A DNA stretch of 64,000 nucleotides from Oxyruncus cristatus (GCA_013399855.1 VXAY01004115.1:1-64000); one strand, 5' to 3'. Shown: positions 1 through 11,632, counted from the stretch's first letter. Notes: generated by a model from the sequence alone, not told the origin. Translations and numbers: made by a program.

Positions 1-97
1 AAAGCAGCTGGGCTCCTATTTATCACTCTCTTAGCCTCAAACTCATAAACCACCTCTCCCCATTTGTCTCATTTGGAGAAACCAAGATCACTTCCTT

Positions 98-231
98 CTA
101 ACAGCTGGACCTGGGGGTAATGCCAGGGTCCAACACATCGCCCACAGCTTGTGGAAGATCAGGTTCTAACTCTAAAACCATATTGTAAATATGGCTGAAG
201 TAATCCTCCTCTCTCCACTGCTGTTCAGCTC
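98..231 (-). CDS. Unrecognised gene, terminal exon
   Basis: The acceptor is a clear pyrimidine-rich ATTTTCAG just before 231. Two bases complete an Arg codon from the previous exon, then 43 codons follow, rich in acidic and aromatic residues ([15 protein letters not shown], then [19 protein letters not shown]), ending ITPRSSC and TAG at 98-100. The strongly biased composition (many E, D, L and W/Y/F, no low-complexity run) is protein-like. The function is not recognised. Confidence 0.42.
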
Positions 232-3200
232 CTGAAAATGCACAAAGTGCAGAGTAGCCAACAGCCCCAATCACAGGACACTTCATGCAAACAGTTACAG
301 CAATCTGGTGATTTCCCTGCTCAGGGAAGGATTTAGCAGCAGGAAGGCTGCGAAGTTAACAGTCTTGTTTCTCTATATACCTAGAAGTATCCTCTTGTAC
401 ATCGTCTGGGATTCTAGTTCAAGAAATGACAAACCCAGGCACCAGGTAATACAACAAAGGAAATCTCTGTATGAGCAGGGGCTCTTCACTCCAAAACACT
501 GGTACAAATATGCAGGAATTCAATTCAGAAGAAATGCTCTGGATTAAGATGGGAATGTATAAGTGCAGAATTATCCAGTAATGCCTCACCATCTTCAAAT
601 AGACCCCTTCACAGTATGATAACTGATTTTCAATCTTGGCCTGACAGGCTCCTGGGAAAGGAAAAGCTCTGACACAGTTCTGATATGATTATAAATGTCA
701 AATAAGTGTAGAAAAAGCCCATTGATAACAAGCTGAAAATTATTCTGCTGTGGAGTTAGACAGTGAATATTCCTTTTCTGAGCTCTCCTCTGCTTTCAGA
801 GAGAAAATAATTGATCTTTCTCTCTCTGCTTTGCTCTGACTGTTATTTTCACAAGGGGTCTGCACAAACACAGACTTTCTAAAATGAGCAAATTTATACT
901 TCATGCTTCCTGGAGCCTCTTGTTTCTGCCACTACACATACTAATGCTTGCAGGCTTGTTGCTATCAGAAGACACACAAAGTGAGTAGCAGAAGCTTTCA
1001 ATTGCAAAAGTGTTGAAGGTGCAGATAGACACAGAGCTTGGGGACTGACTGGTTGGTGACCTGATCTGCCTGAGAGCATTCCAGTAGTCACAGAGCTTGG
1101 GACAGCCCCAAAGGCCCTGCATTGGATTCTTGTACATCATGGACACATCACTGCCACTGTGAGACTGCTTTTTATCATCACTTGTGGGGGTCTCCTTGTA
1201 CTCCTCCACTCACTCCAGAAACTACTGCTCTGGTGTTTCTGCTGTGGCTGAGAAAAGAAGAGAGTCTTCTGTGTGGTTGTACCTTGGAGGAAGTGCTGGG
1301 GACAACTTCAGCAAATGTCATCAACATATTTTATGATCTCAGGTAATGAAACCTGTTGACTCTTCATCAGGGAAAAAAATGATGTACCTACCCAAGGCAT
1401 GGGAATGGTGTCTATACAAAATGACTCAGTGTTTTCATACTGATAACCACTGAGTGAGAGACAAAGTCAATAGTAGTTAGTCACATAAAGCCTCATCTCT
1501 GTGATTAAAACTGGAAAAATCACTGTACCAGGGGAGTGTCAGACATGTCCAGGTGAAAACCTAAGCTCCTGGAAAATCTGAATTTGAGCTCAGTGCTTAT
1601 TCCAAAGGAAATGAGACAAGCAGGGATCAGTAGGGACAACTGCAAGACTTGTTAATATGTAAAGAAGTGAGACCTTAGTGCTTAGAAGTAAGACTCTATC
1701 AAAGAGGAAAATCCTATCTCCATGCTTACACATGCTCTCTTAAAAGTACTGTAGTGAGATGTCAGAGCACTCCCTTTACCAGGTGGTAAAAATTTACGAT
1801 GTTGGCAAAGGACAAGAAATATTTCTAAAAAATTTAACAACATGATCTAGCAGCAGCAGAGGGCACCAGTGACAATAACATCTGACTTCTTCAGAGCCCA
1901 GAGTAACCCTGGCCAGGGCAGTCCCTTTCACCCGGCAAGGTCCTTTGGAGGCTCCAGCAGTTCTCCAGGACTCTTCTTTGCATCTCTGCCAGGCTGCTTC
2001 ACCTCTCTGGCTGCTCAGCTTTGGACTCTGTTCAGTTCCACTTATCTCTCATGTTACTTACACCAGCTCCTCCCTGTGTGATCCTTGCCTATGCCGTGGC
2101 CATTCCTACCCTCAAAGCCTATGCTCTGAGCACCCTTGACACCCTTCCCTCCTTACTCCAGGTGCCCTGAACCAGCTGGAAGAAGTCCCATCACAAGTAC
2201 ATTTCCCTGCCTGCACCACACCCTGTGGTACCTCCCCAGAGATGTGCCTGCCCCATGATTTCCCCTCCAAGGCTTTCACCACTTCTTCCTATCCTCCACA
2301 ATGACCCACATCTGGAATTTGAGAGGTTATGGCCACTATTACTCTCATTTCGTAAATCTATCATAAGACACTCTAGAAAACTCTGATCTCACAATTTTGC
2401 TATGAAGAGAGAGTTTATTTTTCTCAGCCCTCCTGATGATCTTCCAGAGCACAGTGGACTGGCTAAACATAATCACAAAGCTGCTTCCAAACCAAACCAC
2501 CTTCCACCTGAAATAAGTCGGGTTTCAGGAATGCAGGAAAACAATGGTGACAATCATGGAAGACCCACACTATCAAAGGCATGCGATTCATATCAGAAGA
2601 GACATCATACTTGTGTCAGGTATTTCTCTCTGGCTTTCTTTGCTGGCCCACACCCAGACCCTTGAAAGCCAAAACTCTCCTACAGCTGCATCACATCTGC
2701 CCTCTCTTATCTTCCCTCCAGGTCGAAATGCATGGCTGTCCCCTGCCAGCACTCTTAGTGTGGGAAAGTCAGGCCACAGACACTGCATGCTTGGTGACAC
2801 AGAGAGATGTGAGAGCTGGCAAAGCTCTCACAAATCACTGCTGCTGCACTCACCAGCATGATGGGCATGAGGAAGCAGTGCATGATTTCTTCCACTGTCA
2901 GGATGTTCTCACGCTGTAGCGTGTGAAGGGCCATCTCGGTCATGAGGTTCAATCTGAATGGCACCAACTCACACTAGCAGTCAAAAGTCATTTTCAGAGA
3001 CTGAAAACCAACACCAATAGCAGCAAGATACCACCACCTTTATGGAGAAAATGACAGAATTTAGGTCTTACCTATTATGGCAATGAAGAGCCAAGTTCAT
3101 CCTTCAGTAACCATAGTGAAACCAAACCGACTTTTCAGCTGAGTCTTTGCAATGGATAAAAGTTGCACTTACTGATCCTATGAATTTAGTTAGCTCTGTG

Positions 3201-5843
3201 AATGACTGAAGATTAAAAAGAATAAAAGAACAGTTTGGTTATTTAACTTTGGATTAGGAAGAAACAAGAAAAATTTCCCAGCTTTAAGTGCCCCCATAGT
3301 GGGAAAATCAAAAATACTCATTCAAAATACATTCTGAAATGTTATTGGCTTAAAAAGATTTGGTGTGAAAATACTATTTATTACTTATACCAAACATGAT
3401 TTTACATGCACTTCTTTTTAAGTGAATTTATTCATAGTGAAAATGTTTATCCTGGAAGACCTAGAGACAGATGAACTTTAGCAGGTCAAAACGATAACAA
3501 AAGCAATAAACAAAACCATAAAGAAGTATCAGAGAAAAGCTGCAGATATATAACTTCTCCCATTGTATTTTTTCACCCGTTGTTCAAGGATTTTTCCTTA
3601 TTTCCCTGACTCAAGTTAAACTGGCTTCTCCTGTTAAAATGTGCGTTCATAGATTATGCAATTATAAGCTAATGCAGTTTGACAAGAGGGTATGGTCTTA
3701 AGCTCTGCCAGGGGAGGTTTAGGTTGGATATTAGGAAGAAATTCTTTACAGAGAGGGTAATCAGACATTGGAATGGGCTGCCCAGGGAGGTGGTGAATTC
3801 TCTGTCCCTGGAGGTTTTTAAGATGCGGCACTTAGTGCCTATAGTCCAGTAACCACAGTGGTGTTGGATCAAGGGTTGGACTTGGTGATCTCAGAGGTCC
3901 TTTCCAACCTGTCTGATTCTGCGATTCTGTGACTTTACCATCTCTACAACACAAAGAATTTTTTCTTCTTAGACTCCCAGCATAATCTTTCAAAATTCAG
4001 CCACGCTGAGTTCAAAAATTGCCAGTGATGATAAATCTATCGCCAGTCGTACTTCTTATTTGAATTTTTCTCTCTTTAGCTACTGGCTTTTGAGATGGTT
4101 TTGACTGCAATGTGTAAGTATTGCTATTGATAAAGCAGATAAAGTTTTAGAAGAGATCAAGTGATAGCAATGAAACTGAAGCACTAAGTTTTGCTCAACA
4201 GTGTTTTCGCTTCTCTAAAAGTAATGTGAATCACTTTTCTTGAAGTTGCCTAAAGAAACAGCAAGATAAAAATACAAGGAAGCCTATTTCTATTCATATG
4301 TATACCAATTGTATGTTGGCATTTGGGCATAGGTGTCTGAAAAGTTACACCTATTTATTTATATATTATAGCCGTATTTTTAAATACAGTGTGTGTACCT
4401 CTCCACTCCACCAGGGCTGGGTCATAGATGATTTTTACAAGTCTCCCCAGGAAAGTAACTTGTTCAGAGCAATATCTCACCAAAAGAACAAGTTCCATTC
4501 TTCCCCTCTGTGATGCTCCCATTTCCAGTACAGCAAGTTCTGCCAAAGGTGAAAGAAATGTGAATGGGGAAGCTTAGCCCATGCAGTGAGGTTGCACTGC
4601 ATGTTTCTGAAAGCAGTTGAAGCCTTCAGACAAAAACCTGCTTGTGATACCTTTATTCCTGTTTTTTTTATATTCTTGTTGTTCCTGTATTTATATACTG
4701 TTCAAGAAGCATTTGGGCAACATTCTCAGGCACGTGGTGTGATTCTTGGAGTTGTCCTGTGCAGGGTCAGGACTTGGACTCAATGAGCCTTGTTGGTCCC
4801 TTACAGCTCTGGATATTCTATGATACTGTGATTATCATAATTTCTGAGGTCTTTCAGGAATTGATTTCACAAGATTTCAGTATTTCTTAAAAATACTTAC
4901 TGTTGACCCATCATCTGAGGTCAGTCCCACTGAGTCTCCTTTGGCAGTTTCTCACACATTGTATCAGCTGCTGAGGCACAGATTCCCTTTTCATGACTGA
5001 TAGCACCTTTTCTGGGAGATTTTTCACATAAACAGAGCCAAGAAAACCTTCATCCATAACTCATCTAGACTGTGGGTGAGCTGCTAACTTATCCCCAAAC
5101 TTACATTTCTGGATCTCCATCTGTATAACTGAAAAAACCTATGAAAAGACATTTTGTTACTAGATGCTTTGATCAATTCATACATCTGAATATGATCCCA
5201 GTATCATCCATTACACCAATAAAGCCCCCGACCTTTCTGTGAGTTACCCAAATGTGGCCCCCCTCTCTTGCTTCCAGTACATGCAATTTTCAAAGCCTCC
5301 TGCATCCTCCTATTATTACATCTCTTGATTTCCTTTTGAGACACAAGTACTGCTATGAAAGTTTTCTTTCCAGAAACAGTTCCCATGCTTGCTTTGAGAT
5401 TTCCCATCTCTGCTGTCAAGTTAGCCCTATAAAACAAAAGGGAGAAGAAACATAACTAAATTTTGGCCAACCGTATTTATTATTTCTGCTTGCTTCCATC
5501 TATGTAGACAGAAGTACAAGTACTGCAACTTTCAAATCATGTAGCACTCATTAGCCTTTAAGATCTAATGATGCCAGAAAAAATAATGTTTCAGCAGTGC
5601 AGATCCTGGGAAGGAGAAGGCTTCCAGATGGCCCTTCATTCCTCAAACAGAACAGCCTGCTGTGAAATGCTGCTGCCGAAACAGCTTGAATACACTGAAA
5701 CAACCCAGGCTTACGTAGGATTCCAATGGTGTCAATCCATTGATTTTAGGGGTTAAAATGTAAAAAACAATTTTTCTTCATGCCAAAACCTTACCTGATT
5801 TTATGTAGTCTGTTATCAAGTCTGTTACATAGGTACTTTTACA
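98..5843 (-). CDS. Unrecognised spliced gene, 3' exons (inferred)
   Basis: Five segments (5795-5843, 3173-3195, 2854-2973, 1214-1247, 98-231) are each bounded by AG acceptors and GTRAG-type donors. They join with matching phases (0/1, 1/0, 0/0, 0/1, 1/stop) into one open frame of about 119 residues ending at TAG (98-100). The product would be a soluble, Leu- and Glu-rich C-terminal region with no transmembrane segment and no signal or enzyme motif that I can see; the largest exon looks alpha-helical. I do not recognise the family. The 5' part is not found: it could lie between 5844 and about 10030, or further upstream if ALOX5 sits inside one of its introns. No 3' polyadenylation signal is visible before the window edge. 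The strength is the run of phase-compatible splice sites without a stop; the weakness is that no homologue was identified, so chance or a pseudogene remains possible. Confidence 0.42.
1214..1247 (-). CDS. Unrecognised gene, 34-nt internal exon
   Basis: An excellent acceptor (CTCTTCTTTTCTCAG) precedes 1247 and a GTGAGT donor follows 1214. The segment encodes [11 protein letters not shown] plus the first base of an Arg codon (phase 0 in, phase 1 out), exactly what is needed to join the 120-nt exon upstream to the terminal exon downstream. Confidence 0.38.
2854..2973 (-). CDS. Unrecognised gene, 120-nt exon
   Basis: A symmetric exon of exactly 40 codons lies between an acceptor ending GACTGCTAG and a GTGAGT donor. 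The translation starts [20 protein letters not shown] and continues [20 protein letters not shown]; it is hydrophobic with a heptad-like helical pattern. It is the most protein-like member of this exon chain. No family was recognised. Confidence 0.45.
3173..3195 (-). CDS. Unrecognised gene, 23-nt microexon
   Basis: A TTCACAG acceptor and a GTAAGTG donor flank 23 bases. With the G left by the preceding exon they read E-LTKFIGS and then run directly into the 120-nt exon (phase 1 in, 0 out). It is small, so taken alone it could be chance; the phase match on both sides is the support. Confidence 0.33.
3681..3932 (+). mobile_element. CR1 LINE 3' fragment
   Basis: Matches the 3' end of avian CR1: GGGGAGGTTTAGGTTGGATA, then the TGGAATGGGCTGCCCAGGGA block, then TTGGACTTGGTGATCT, ending in the tandem GATTCTGYGATTCTGTGA motif that is the CR1 terminus. 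Typical 5'-truncated dead copy. Confidence 0.93.
4701..4832 (+). mobile_element. CR1 LINE 3' fragment, short
   Basis: Contains AGAAGCATTTGGGCAA, the GGACTTGGACTCAATGAGCC block and a terminal ATTCTATGATACTGTGATT. Shares the same subfamily-specific words as the larger copy at 13651-14638 (GGTGTGAYTCTTGG, TCCTGTGCAGGG). 5'-truncated. Confidence 0.88.
5795..5843 (-). CDS. Unrecognised gene, 49-nt exon
   Basis: The donor is GTAAGG after ..AAATCAG. The acceptor GTGGCCCAG is preceded by a moderately pyrimidine-rich stretch. The segment encodes [16 protein letters not shown] plus one base. The frame stays open upstream to about 6065, so the true 5' boundary could be earlier. Confidence 0.35.
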
Positions 5844-8800
5844 CTGGGCCACATACAGTGGCCAAGTGAAAATAAGGCAACACTTACATACTTCCCACAA
5901 ACACAGGACACCAGTGAGTCTGCTTCGAACTGCTGTTTCCACAAGGCCAGAGAAACCAGATCTGCTTGTTTTAGGCCTGACCAAACATAGTTTTCCTACC
6001 ACCTGAAGCTCAGCAGTGACCAGGCAGGTACCAGACAAAGCAAGACTATTCAAAATTTTGCCCAAACACTTTGTGAGACCTGATTATCTGTGTATCAGGC
6101 TGGCTTTGCCAGCATGCAGGTCTGTTTTCCAACAAACATGCCCGTCAGATTTTCCTACAATTATTAGGATAGTGATTAATGCTGACTATTGACTACTGTT
6201 TAACGTTGATGGCTACTAAACATCTGTAGATACGAGAGTGGCAGCAGCCAGTGCCACAGACATCATGCTCTAGAACATGCAAAAAAGATATTTATGAAGT
6301 TAGCAGATCTAAAAAATTACCAAGCTTTGACCCCTTTAATATCTCCCTCACAGATGAGGGAGAACTGCCTCATTACGTCATGCAGCTTGTCCAGGTCAAC
6401 CCTAGAAACAGAAAACAAAGGTTGGAGTGTGTATTTGACACTGCCCAAACCCCAGGGGCAGGAATGGAGCTCTCTTTGGTGTCATGACTCGATTATCTTT
6501 GAGACAAAATGGTATGACTCAGCTTATTGGTGAAATGGAACAAAACATTTGTCTAAGAGCTACAAGCTGCAACTAAAGAACACTGTATTACAGATGAAGT
6601 ATCCACAGTCTTTTAAAAGAGATGAGAGTCATCCATACGCTTCAGATCCCCTGGAGAAGGTGGCTCTTGTATTGCTGTGCTCCCAGCAGAGACAAAAGGA
6701 CTCTGAGAATGCTGCCAGGTCTTCTGGAAGACCAACGTACCACTCGCCCATGGGAATTTCTCCTGAAATGGATCCTGAAGAGGCAGCCAGTAGAAAAGGA
6801 GGATCTATGTGTGGAAGCTGTTAGTTTGCACGTAACGTTAATCCCTTCATGCATGCAAGGAAGGTGCTCAGACAAGGTACTGAAGAGTGAATGAAGAGCT
6901 CTAAGGACAGACACCAAGTTAGGAAAGAAACGGTTCTTCAGTGTCCTGTATAAAAGGATGTTGTCAGTCTAGTTCCCACTGCTGATGCAGTCTGTGGTAA
7001 TTGCACTGAGTGTAGAGCATTGCTCTGCTATACCTGTGCATTTCTGCTGAACCGGCTGGCCAGGCTCCCCAGAAACCTCTGCTGTATACTGGTATATGCA
7101 GGCAGACAAAAGCCTGAATTAACTTTAGAACCCTTATAGAGTTAAATACAGTTAAATATTTCTAGCATTAGATGCTAGAACTCCCCATGGCATGCGGGTG
7201 AGAACTAGATGATCTTTAAGGTCCCCTCCAACCCAAACTATTCTATGATAACTCAGCCATGTAATTACAAATTGAGCCTAATCACCAAGTACTGGATTTT
7301 AAACACTGCCAATCTAAAGTTAAAAGGCTACTGGATATACAGTGTGCTCCCCAGAGAAGCTGAATTTGAAGCTTGATAGAGACCTACTGGAGTACCAACA
7401 GCTTACTTAGTATTTCTCTCACTCACTGAAGGCATTGCCAGCCACTTGTGTACCCGCAAACAGGAAATTTGTCCAGTAACGTAGATAATTTGCTGTGTGG
7501 TTTGTGACACAAATCTAGGGACAAACTGCAGATACACAGTTGCAAGCAGGAGGAAATGCAGCCTATGAAATATTGATTGAAACAGCCATTGAAACATCAT
7601 TGTCATCAACTGCCCACATGCTGCCCACACAGTGGTAATAGATAAGAGTTTTAAAGGAAGTCTTACAGCAAAAGACTCCGGGAAAATAATTTATTCAGTC
7701 TACCAAAAGAAAGGGGAAGAATGTAGTAGGGAAGTGGTCAGAGAAGGATCTTCAATCACACAAAGCTACTGCAAGAAGCTGTCTACTGCAAGATACAAAA
7801 GGCTGAACGCACGCAGAACTAGAAGCAAGCACGTATCTTTCACAGCATGAGGGATTCACCAGTGAGACAAGTGACTCAAACACCAGGGTGAATCGTGTGT
7901 TTTGGTAAACCATGAGCAGATATGTTCACAGAAGATTCCTGTGTAAAGCACACCTGTATTGAGTTTGAAGAGGGAAATCCGAAGGCCTGTGGTATGCTGA
8001 AATCAGTCTAAGCAATCATAGCCTTCTGGTGATAAAACCCCATGACTCAGTTAACCTCTAAACGTACCAGCCATGTCTGATTATGCAATATTTATGCCTG
8101 TTTATACTATAAATAAAGCGAACTATGCACTTGTGCAACTATCTCAGTGAGCAGAATTTCCTCCTAGATACTATGTCCCTACTGCCGTGGCAGGAAAAGT
8201 CAGTTGCTGATTGAAACTTGTTAGTAAGAAACTCATCTCTGGGGTCTATTTTATCTCCTGCTCAAAATGCAGCAGAGCAAGTAACTCTGAAAGGCCAAGC
8301 CTGAAAACTTTGTTCTCTAGGCAGCCAAAATTACCGTGCTTCCAGTAAACAAGTTTCTCGTGTTCTTTCTAAAGAAAGCACCTCAATTCAGAGCTGATCT
8401 GGTGGACTTCATTGCTCTTGTTCCATTTCCCCACCTGTAAAATGGGGATTGACCAGAAAAGAAAAGGGTATCTTACTTCCTATGGGATGAACAAGAAGTA
8501 TGTACACTTTTTTCCCCAGGGGCAGTGAGAATCATATTATTGCAAGGGATGCTTGGGGGTTGGGAAAGGGAATATGCCAAAAGAAGTCTATAGAGGCAAA
8601 TTCACCCTGCAAAAAGAGGAAAGCATGGGAGGCCACTGATGAGAACTGGGCTGGTTGTGGAAGACTAAATCCTCACTGTCATTGATGAACCCAAAGAGTC
8701 AGAGACTTCAGCAGGGAAATGCCTGCCCTGTCCCCTCGTTGATGGTCTCTCTCCATCTCATGATCTCCTTTTCTCTTAAGGAGAGATTTTTTTGAACTTG

Positions 8801-10002
8801 CTTTTGGAGAAAACATTAGGCTTTCTCCTCTACTTGTGACAGTCCTTTAGGACAACCCTTACCAGTTCATTTCTCACTAGCACTGGCATTTCATATCTGA
8901 GTGTCCTCTCCAGTGACCAAACACCAAGAGGAAGAGCTGAGATGACAGAGCCGCACAGAGTTACTGCCAGAACTTCCTGAACCAGGTATCTCCTAGTTCA
9001 ATCTTCCAGCCAGTTGAGGATCACTGCAATTGGAAAAGACAGCAAGGAAGCTCAGGTTGAAGAGTCAGGCTTAATTTCCTTGGACTGGCCAGTAGCAACA
9101 GCCACCCAGCCAAGACACGTGGTATTGGCTGTCAAACCCTGTTGGGCTGATGCACATCAAGCTGCTGTATCCATCACAAAGCTGAGTGGATGACACACTT
9201 CAGAGGGAGATGACGTTTTCATTCCCACCTAGGAGCCATCCTACAAGTAGACACTGTACCTTAGTGCCACGGCTTATGAGACGCCTCTGTGCAAGTCATG
9301 GCTAAAGATGCAGGGGAGGAACCCATGGCCCATGCACAGCAAGATGACTTCCTGGTGGATGGTGACCCGTTGAAAAGGGAGGCAGGATGGGACAGCAACA
9401 TGTGTACCCAGACCGCCTGAAAGAGTAAGCACTTTATTACATGCAAGTATCTGCTTCCTTTCTGGTGCCAGTATTACTTTCAACATTTTTACCTCTTTCC
9501 ACAGCCTCTCCTGCTGCTGAATCAGATTGCTACCACCAGTCTTTAAAGCTGCACAGTCAATTACCTAAACCTCCCACCAACTGTCCCAGGTCCACAGGCT
9601 ACAGCAGAGGGCACAGATGTGAGAGAACATCCATCATAGTATTCCCCTACTTTGTTTTCTAGACAGGTACTTGACTATGCAAATCATTATCACATGAAAG
9701 CAAGAGGACATTCTCTATACATAGGGGAAGGACAAGAGTTAGAGCTGGTATGGTGGATATATTGCATCAACCTGTTGCAATTTTGCTTTCAAGTTCTTGC
9801 ATTTGAGTTACACTTTTCTTTCCCCCTCCCCCCCCTTTTTTTTTCTGGAGTGGTGGGCTTGCAAGTTGTTGTCTCTGATCCCTTGGTCTTATTCCAGTGC
9901 TGCTGCACAATTCCATGACTCCACTCCTACACTCATCCCTTCTCATGGGCTGCAGTAAGAAGAAGATGCACAAATCATAAATGTAAGTGGAAATGGTCTT
10001 AC
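5844..10002. other. Stretch without a confident gene
   Basis: Unique, mildly AT-rich sequence. It holds a very short CR1 tail at 7180-7249 and several short chance frames. An open minus-strand frame at 5844-6065 leads into the 49-nt exon and might extend it. Otherwise nothing is recognisable; the 5' exons of the unrecognised gene could be here. Confidence 0.5.
7180..7249 (+). mobile_element. CR1 tail, very short
   Basis: The words ACTAGATGATCTTTAAGGTC and CCTCCAACCCAAACTATTCT followed by ATGAT are the last 60-70 bases of CR1. Only the extreme 3' end is present. Confidence 0.82.
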
Positions 10003-10029
10003 CTTCCACATCCTTCTCAAAGTCTTTAG
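10003..10029 (-). CDS. 27-nt exon-like segment
   Basis: A near-ideal acceptor (CCCTTTTTTTCCCCCCAG) and donor (GAAG|GTAAGA) flank 27 bases reading AKDFEKDVEG with two bases of phase on entry. It is transcribed in the same direction as the unrecognised gene and lies about 1.4 kb downstream of the ALOX5 stop. It cannot join the 49-nt exon directly (that gives a stop), so at least one more exon would be needed between them. Confidence 0.25.
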
Positions 10030-10278
10030 CTGGGGGGAAAAAAAGGGAATCAGACTGCTGTAAAGGATCTAAAATCAGTTTCCACACCTGTTTCATATGA
10101 AAGTTTGTATATTTTAGTAGTACCCTTCTCCAAATCACATATGAATAATAGAAATAACTGTTTTTCTCAAAGAGTAGAAGTTGCATTTCTCTACACAGCA
10201 TGTCGTGTTTATTCCTACAAGGTTTTCAAGACATACAGCATTAGATACTGAATTAGGAAATAAAAGCTAGATGTTCAG

Positions 10279-10315
10279 TTTTATTAGAAGAAGCTTTTGT
10301 TTTATTAGAAGAAGC
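10279..10315 (-). terminator. Candidate ALOX5 polyadenylation signals, duplicated
   Basis: On the minus strand two AATAAA hexamers (10301-10306 and 10280-10285) lie 21 bases apart inside a tandem duplication of a segment reading CTTCTAATAAAAC. They are the first canonical signals I noticed downstream of the ALOX5 stop. Use as the real 3' end is inferred only. Confidence 0.35.
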
Positions 10316-11452
10316 TTTCTTATCTATTGAGAAAATACATTGCAGGCTGGTGCACCTAGTACAAGGAACAAATTCTCAGAAAAATAAACCCAAATTGTTA
10401 TTACCAAAACCACAACTCTTAAATTTCCCAAACCTCAATTTTGCTTTCCTTATCTCAGTGAATTTCTCAACTTTAACTAAAGCCCAAGTGTTTGAACTTA
10501 CTCACCTCTAAACAAAACAGACAAAACTCAGTTGTCTCTAAGATGGAACATGTTAGTTATGCTTAACTGGCCAAATCTAAGATTCCTCTTAGAAGCTGTC
10601 AATTAAGCCTTCTCCAGAAATTCTTCCATTACATGAAGTAGCCTCCTCAAAACACCTCCCCACAAAACTGAACAAACTGTCCACAAAACACAGCCGCCTC
10701 AAGCAATGAAACAGAAATCGAGCATAAGCACTGCTAGGTCTGTACTTGGAGCCATTGTATTAAGTAAAACATTTGTTCATACATGTGAGGAACATCAAAC
10801 GCTGCTGGAAAGGCTAAACCAAACCTTCCTGGTTTTATGCAGAAAATACTTAAGTTTCTGTAGGTACAAATTTTTCATCTCTTACAAGACACCGTTTCAC
10901 ACAAACTTGGTAAGAAAGTGATAAAATCCCATCAGCTATTTTAAGAAAACGTCCTGCTTTTACCTACATCCTTATTAGAATGTTCTCAGTTGTTGTCAAA
11001 ATATTTTACATTTGTTTTAATCAGACTAAAAACAATGCATATACATTAAAGACTACATTCTTCTATGTCACCAGTGTCACCTATTAAAAACGGGAAGGAT
11101 TTTAAAGATGTGACTTGCTTATTGCTTGTGATACTTTTTACATTGAGTAAGCGAATCTGTGATTATATTGTTTTGCCAAGAAGAGGGCAAGATAACAGAA
11201 ACATGTATTCTAAGATTAATTTTAAAATCCTGGAAAAATAAACTTCAAACAAATTTGACCTAGAGGCTTGTCAAATAGACTTTGTCTGCAAGATTGGTCA
11301 TAACCAGATTGTTCTGAAAGTTCAGAGAGACTTGGCCAGCTCTGATGGAGGGTGTGGGTTTCTTATCCATTTCGGAAAGTTAATTGAAGAAGCATATGGA
11401 ACAGAAAAGCATCATCAGCTTTACATGCCTCCAAACTCTCCTGGCTATCTCT
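10316..11452 (-). other. ALOX5: Probable ALOX5 3' UTR
   Basis: This AT-rich stretch between the ALOX5 stop codon (11453-11455) and the duplicated AATAAA signals would give a 3' UTR of about 1.15 kb. No competing coding exon is visible inside it. An ATTAAA-type variant near 11017 could give a shorter form. Confidence 0.4.
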
Positions 11453-11632
11453 TCAAACAGCAACACTGTTGGGAATGCGATCTGGGGAAAGGTAGTAATA
11501 GGGAAGCTTTTTGTTCTTGTTGCGTTCAGTGATGGTGTTGACAATCTCATCCAAATTCTTGCGGAATTTTGCCATAGCCTCTTTCACCGGCTTCTCCACG
11601 AAGTGTTCATCTGGGTACATGCCCAGAAATAG
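11453..11632 (-). CDS. ALOX5: ALOX5 exon 14, C-terminus
   Basis: 180 nt including the TGA stop (11453-11455), residues 616-674. Encodes [20 protein letters not shown] and ends [15 protein letters not shown]. The ERK2-site serine (LSPDR) is kept. The terminal residue, whose carboxylate binds iron, is Val. KNKK stands where human has KKKQ. Acceptor TTTTCAATTAG. Confidence 0.96.
   Translation of the reverse strand, partial: LFLGMYPDEHFVEKPVKEAMAKFRKNLDEIVNTITERNKNKKLPYYYLSPDRIPNSVAV

Larger units (their letters stand above)
3196..5794. other. Intron-like stretch of the unrecognised gene
   Basis: AT-rich unique sequence with two CR1 3' fragments (3681-3932 and 4701-4832). A 24-base segment at 5105-5128 also has both splice signals, but adding it would create a stop at the next junction. 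Nothing else recognisable was seen. Confidence 0.4.

Noticed and set aside
901..1209. Minus-strand frame containing [20 protein letters not shown]
   Set aside because: It looks protein-like, but it begins right after an in-frame stop with no usable acceptor, and the nearby 34-nt exon with strong splice sites explains the region better.
4892..4905. 14-nt microexon candidate (between a weak CAG and GTAAGTA)
   Set aside because: The acceptor has no pyrimidine tract, and the 23-nt exon at 3173-3195 provides the needed phase change with better signals.
5105..5128. 24-nt exon-like segment with TTTTTTCAG acceptor and GTAAGT donor
   Set aside because: It fits in frame after the 49-nt exon, but joining it to the 23-nt exon creates a TAG stop. 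It could be a poison exon, but I have no support beyond the splice signals.
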